Of a stretch of 64,000 nucleotides of DNA, positions 59,300-64,000 are shown in pieces. Origin of the DNA: Castor canadensis (taxonomy: Eukaryota; Chordata; Mammalia; Rodentia; Castoridae); NCBI RefSeq assembly GCF_047511655.1, contig NC_133396.1, forward strand, positions 131,325,490 through 131,389,489. The letters are read 5' to 3'. The notes below the pieces were generated by a model. It worked only from the letters and a program-made list of their open reading frames with translations. It did not search any database and had not been told where the DNA came from. The position numbers and the translations under genes were made by a program. Position 1 is the stretch's first letter. Each line of letters begins with the position of its first letter.

Positions 59300-62200
59300 C
59301 TTAATCAGTCACATTTTTTCAGTTTTCTATGGATTTCATAAAATATTCACATTAAGGGTATAACCTGTAATTTAGGAGCTTGCATTTTATTGTATTTTTA
59401 AATGTATATTTCTACACTTACTTTATTTGAAAATGGGTAGAATATTTTGTGTTTGAGGTCACAATAATATAAAGAGTAGAAATTACATAAACTAGAACAT
59501 GTTTTATTGAAATTGGGTAGCCATCCTAAATATAACTATTACATTATTTATTAAGGCTTTAAGTCAGATTCCAGTGTTTTTTGTTTAGTGCATTCTTTGA
59601 TCTCAAAAAGGTTGTAATAAAGTGACAAGATGGCAAATTTAAGTGGTCTGGAACATTTTAATAAGAAAAACATTGTTAAATCATAACAATTTTAAGAAAT
59701 TGTAGATATCAGAAGAAAAGAGCTAAATAATGTCAATATTAAAGATGCAGAAAAGGTGTTTGAAAGTAAGTATGTAAACTTTTAAAGATAAAAGAAAAAA
59801 ATTGTAGGTATCTGAGATCATAAGTGAATTGTGCTTTGAAAGTGGCTACAAATGTTGAGAGTTTAGGAATAAAAGTATTAGAGTAGAATAAGCCTTTGAA
59901 GCTCTTCTTTCTAAGTAACATGTTGGCATTGTAGGCAAATGACAGATGCTTTATATTACACACAAGCACGGCTCCATATAATTAGAAAGGAATATGGACT
60001 CATTTTCTTTGCAGGATTATTCCTCAGATTTGGTTATTTTCATGAACACAGTGCTAAGCAGAAGCTTCACTGATTCTGCATTGAAATCCAGTTCTCGATT
60101 TCATGTGGTGGGTTTATTTCTGTTCAAATTAGCCCTAACAGGTAATCTTTTTTACCTATCCACTTGCCTTTTTTACTTTTATGAAGTGTCTGTATCTGAT
60201 TTTGATAATTTTTAAATTGAAGCTTTTTTATTTTTAAGACTTTAGGTTAAATAGAAAGTAGGAAACAAGGTTTTGGATTTCTGTTGTACATAAATTAAGG
60301 ATGACTCCTATAATTTAGCAATTTCTGGTCAGTAACTTACTAATGAGAACAGAATAATGAGAAAAAATATGTACTTAAAGTTTTCATTTTTTAAAAATAC
60401 AAACAGTGGTACAAATATTTCTACCTCACGTTTAGTTTTCTGTATTTCACTAATTAGATGAGAAAGGCAAAGTTCCCTCTAGGTACCTGCTGGGATGTGG
60501 AAATTACTTGCCCATAATGTCCCTTAAATCTCACCTGGTGACAGTTTGAGCAATATGACCTCATCAAGACGTGTATAATCCTCAGTCTTCAAACTCATGT
60601 TCTTGCTAAACAGAAGAACTTCCTTTAAAAGAAAAAAAAATTAGCTTTTTGAACTTGTATTTTTAGAGTAAAACCTCCAGATTCATTTCTGAGTTTAGTG
60701 GTCTTCATGTTTTCTGTGATACATAATGAGAGGATTTCATTCTTAAAATGTGATGCAAGACTCCTTTGTTAGTGCTGTGATATGATCCATGCATCATGTT
60801 GCATGAGGTTATGTCAGTAATGTTCCATGAATATTTTTGTTGGGGAGCTCTTCTGGTATTGAAGAGGAGAGATGGATACCGGTTTGCTAATCTGCTGTAC
60901 CCTCTATGAGATGCTAGAGTTCCTGGTGGATTTGGGGGGAATAATGTTCTACTTAATATATTTTTATGTTCTTCCCAATTTGTTATTTAAAATTAACTTG
61001 CACAAAGACAACATTTTGGAATTATGTTGTCTTAACCCTGGATCAAAAAAAAAAATTGAAAGAATGTAAAACTATATTCTTTGTTTTTAAAGAGATTATT
61101 GCCATTAGGAGAACATACACTTTTAGGATTCTACTTTCTATGTATTGTTTTGCTTTTTAAACAAAAAAAAAATGTTTTGGCAGTATTTAAGTGTGACTAA
61201 CTTATGTAGATTCTATCAAAATTCTTACTGAATCTTTGGCTCATGCAGGGACATACACTGTAACAAACTCTTGGGGCAGCTAACAGAATCAGTGTTTCCC
61301 TAAATCTCAGTACATTAGCAGAAATGTGTCTCAGGAAAAATCAAGTCAGTACTGATAAAAGGACTGAAAATTTTTTTCTTACCTCCGGACAGCCAGTTAA
61401 GAGTCCTTTCCTTAGAAGACAGTTTAAATACTGAAATTTTGTTGTACAAATAGAAGGTTAATGCCTAAACTAAAACTTGTCAGATATTAGGGTTACTTTT
61501 TAAAATTTCTTTATTTGCAGTTTATTTCATTACCATTTGTGGAATGCATTTAGTTACGTAAAGCCAGAGTATGATAAGGTGGTCAAATAATAAGTAGAAT
61601 AGAATTTATAATTCTTTGCACATTCTTATTTCGTAAGTACCATGCAGGTGGTAGACTTGACAGTAGCTCAGTATTTTCCATCAACATAAAATGTGTTAAC
61701 AATGTATAATAATTAGTCAACTACTAAAGCTCTTTAATTGCACAAAAGAAGCTTCCCAGATAAGTGTTGGCAAAGATGAAAGAAAACACAACAAATCTGT
61801 ACCTTTTTACCTAGAAGGAGTAAAGAATTGAGTTTTAAAAATATCATTAAGAGTATACTTAATACAGCCTGAGTGTGACTAGCCAGTGTAAGATAAAACT
61901 TGTAGAGCATGCTATATGTTCAAATAGGTAATTTGGAAACTACAGAAAAGTAGCTGGAGAAAATATGTGATAATTTAGACCTTATACTCTTAAGGGGGAA
62001 GATTTGTTCCCTGTATTTGTGGAGAATAAGCGAATAATGAGCAGGGTTTGAGTGCTAAGGGAGGTGAGGAATACCTTAGAATGGAAAAGGAAAGGAACAG
62101 GTTTTGAAAGAAAAAGGAATATAAAATTTACCCCAAAGATAATAGTGGTCTTGGAGTATTTAATAATCCAAAAGGGTAAAGGAGATCTCTGAAAACCTGT

Positions 62201-63312
62201 CCTTATTTTGTCATTCTTTTCAGTTCAGACTTATTTGGTACTTTGGTTTGTTATGAACTTTAGTACTATTGTGGAACAATTAATAAATAACTCCTAACAG
62301 ACAACCATGGCAAACTTCTGTTTACATTCCCAATCTAGGGAAAAGATGGCTAATCTTTGTGTTTATATATTAAATCCTTTCTTTAGTAACTCGTAAAATT
62401 ACACAGCTTCCATTGTCGGTAAGAATTTTAAGTAACTTTTTTTCTTAATAAAGCAGCTAACATTGTTACGTGTAATCAAAGAAATTTGCAGGGAATTTAG
62501 AAATTATGACAAAAGGTCTGGATCCACATTCCCCACCCTCCCAAAAAGAAATTTACAAGTACAACTATGAAGACATACTGTTGTGACAGAGGAAGGGTCT
62601 CAGTGTAAAAAGTTGGAAAGCCTCACTATTTTGTAAGCTTTGCCTTGAAAACTGTTTTTCAACTTTACCTTGTGACTCATTCATTTGTGTGTTCACTTCA
62701 GATAAGAGTCTTGTTTTATCAGCATTATCTATTGGGAAAGTAGAGTTTAAAATGGAAGCTAAGGTTTTCAGCTCAATTTTGTTTGGCATCAGTGGAATTT
62801 TTTAAGTCTGGAAGTGACATTCTTCAGATTAAATTTTTTAAGAATGCGTTGCAAAATTGACAGGATCAGCAATATAAACAATTTATGTTTGTGCATAAAA
62901 CTAGACTTTTCCTACAAGGAAGCCACGAGCAGCCAGACATTTGAAAGAGAGTTCCTTCTTTTTGGCAAATAGAAGTGCGAATGGATATCATTTGAGTCCA
63001 ATGAACAGCTAACCCATGACCTTCATTATTTCCATGGTGGAGCTGGAGAGCCTTTCTGAGGATTCCAGTTTCTTTCTTGGTGGCCAAAACAAGTTAAGTG
63101 GGAATTACATCTTAGAAAGCTGACTGACAGGAGACCTAATGGTTTTGTCTTGCAAGTGGGTAAGATAATAGCAGTGAAAATTATGAAAATGCTTGCATTT
63201 AGTAGCCCTATATGAAAATTTTATTTCGTCATAAGCACATTAGAAACCTAACCAAGGCTCATAGCACTGCTTTAAAACATCCGTTTTTTAATAGAATATT
63301 TTATTCCCTAAA
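59300..63312. other. AT-rich, repeat-poor sequence downstream of ZNF281
   Basis: No SINE, LINE or coding frame in 4 kb. It may be extended 3' UTR (AATAAA at 59616 and beyond) or conserved downstream DNA; sequence alone cannot decide. Confidence 0.45.
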
Positions 63313-63410
63313 TTTTTTTGTTGTTTTGTTTTTGGCAGCACTGGGGTTTGAACTCAGGACCTCACACTTGCTAGGCAGATGCTCTACCACTTGAACCACT
63401 CTGCCAGCCC
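63313..63410 (-). repeat. ID-type right-arm SINE downstream of ZNF281
   Basis: GGGGTTTGAACTCAGGACCT through CACTCTGCCAGCCC. CCCTAAA on both sides (63306 and 63411) is a likely target duplication. It is the only recognised SINE in the last 10 kb. Confidence 0.85.
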
Positions 63411-64000
63411 CCCTAAAGCATTCTTAATTGTTCTACTTTTATAAGTAATCTTTCAGTGGTGGTCTTAAGATTGTGTTAATTGGTTAAGGATCATGTTGCT
63501 TATAGGTAAATAATTAAGGATTTTATTTCCTTAGATCTGGGGAACAGCTACATAAATTCCAAATGTTTAATTTTTTTAAATGCGGTCCCCTAAAATATAC
63601 ACATTTCTGTATGTACTTGGTCATATTTGGAATAGGTGTGTTTTCTTTTGAATGAACATCTGTGTTGGTAATTTGATCTTTTTAAAGGTTTGGTTTAGAA
63701 AATTTGCAAAGGTAATCCAAAATCATACTGGAGCTTTTTCAATTGCCTCTTTGTTTTTTAGTAAGTAAATAAGTTATACTACACTTAAAATAGATCAGGA
63801 TTTATCTGAAGAGATACAAAAAACTGTATGATTGTTAAGCATAGTGTAAAAGAAACTCTGTTGTGACAGATGTGTCTCTGAAAGGGAAGGAAGAACTGTT
63901 GTGTAAGGACAGTAAAAAAGGATCCAAAGAGATTACTAGTAATGGGTGTGTTTGCTGTGTACTACTTAAAAGACCATCAAGATTTGAATGAGATGCTGTT

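Overview
This window is mammalian nuclear DNA, most likely from a rodent. It has a large AT-rich intergenic region, sharp CpG islands, LINE-1 pieces, and dozens of short interspersed repeats that join a 7SL/B1-like left half to a tRNA/ID-like right half ending in 'GAGTTCAAACCCCAGTACTG'. That dimeric B1-ID type, with a right arm beginning GGCTGGTGGAGTGGCTCAAG, fits a castorimorph rodent (beaver group) best. The genus is inferred from the repeat style alone. Nothing here is prokaryotic.

One intact protein-coding gene is present: ZNF281 (ZBP-99) on the + strand. A CpG-island promoter (about 53.8-54.3 kb) leads into a noncoding first exon, a 230-bp intron (54258-54487) and one exon with the whole 895-codon reading frame (54506-57193). 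A 3' UTR of about 2 kb follows, with AATAAA signals at 58820 and 59256 as the best ends. Everything from 1 to about 53.7 kb is upstream intergenic DNA.

Layout. 1-14.2 kb: mostly single-copy sequence with a few SINEs; 8.5-13.7 kb is almost repeat-free and could hold conserved regulatory elements. 14.2-14.9 kb: a dimeric SINE split by a solo LTR. 18.18-18.91 kb: a 700-bp minus-strand retrocopy of an unidentified transcript, bounded by a perfect 16-bp target-site duplication. 18.96-19.25 kb: a dense CpG island with tandem NRF1-type motifs and no assigned gene, followed at 19.56-19.87 kb by a 24/23-bp minisatellite. 22.3-26.2 kb: a block of broken LINE-1 copies with nested SINEs. 28.3-29.1 kb: a 5'-truncated LINE-1 with a 15-bp duplication. 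30.9-32.4 kb (or further): an SRSF3 processed pseudogene with two frameshifts. 33.5-33.9 kb: a MaLR-type LTR. 37-38.2, 49.65 and 50.3-50.7 kb: LINE 3' ends. 44.3-47 kb: three old Tigger-like DNA transposon pieces carrying later insertions. 52-53.7 kb: single-copy DNA before the ZNF281 promoter. 59.3-64 kb: AT-rich sequence downstream of ZNF281 with one SINE.

I did not find a clearly new biological system. The least explained items are the orphan CpG island with its minisatellite, the retrocopy of unknown parentage, a consensus splice donor overlapping the ZNF281 stop codon, and an exact 23-residue triplication in the ZNF281 C-terminus.
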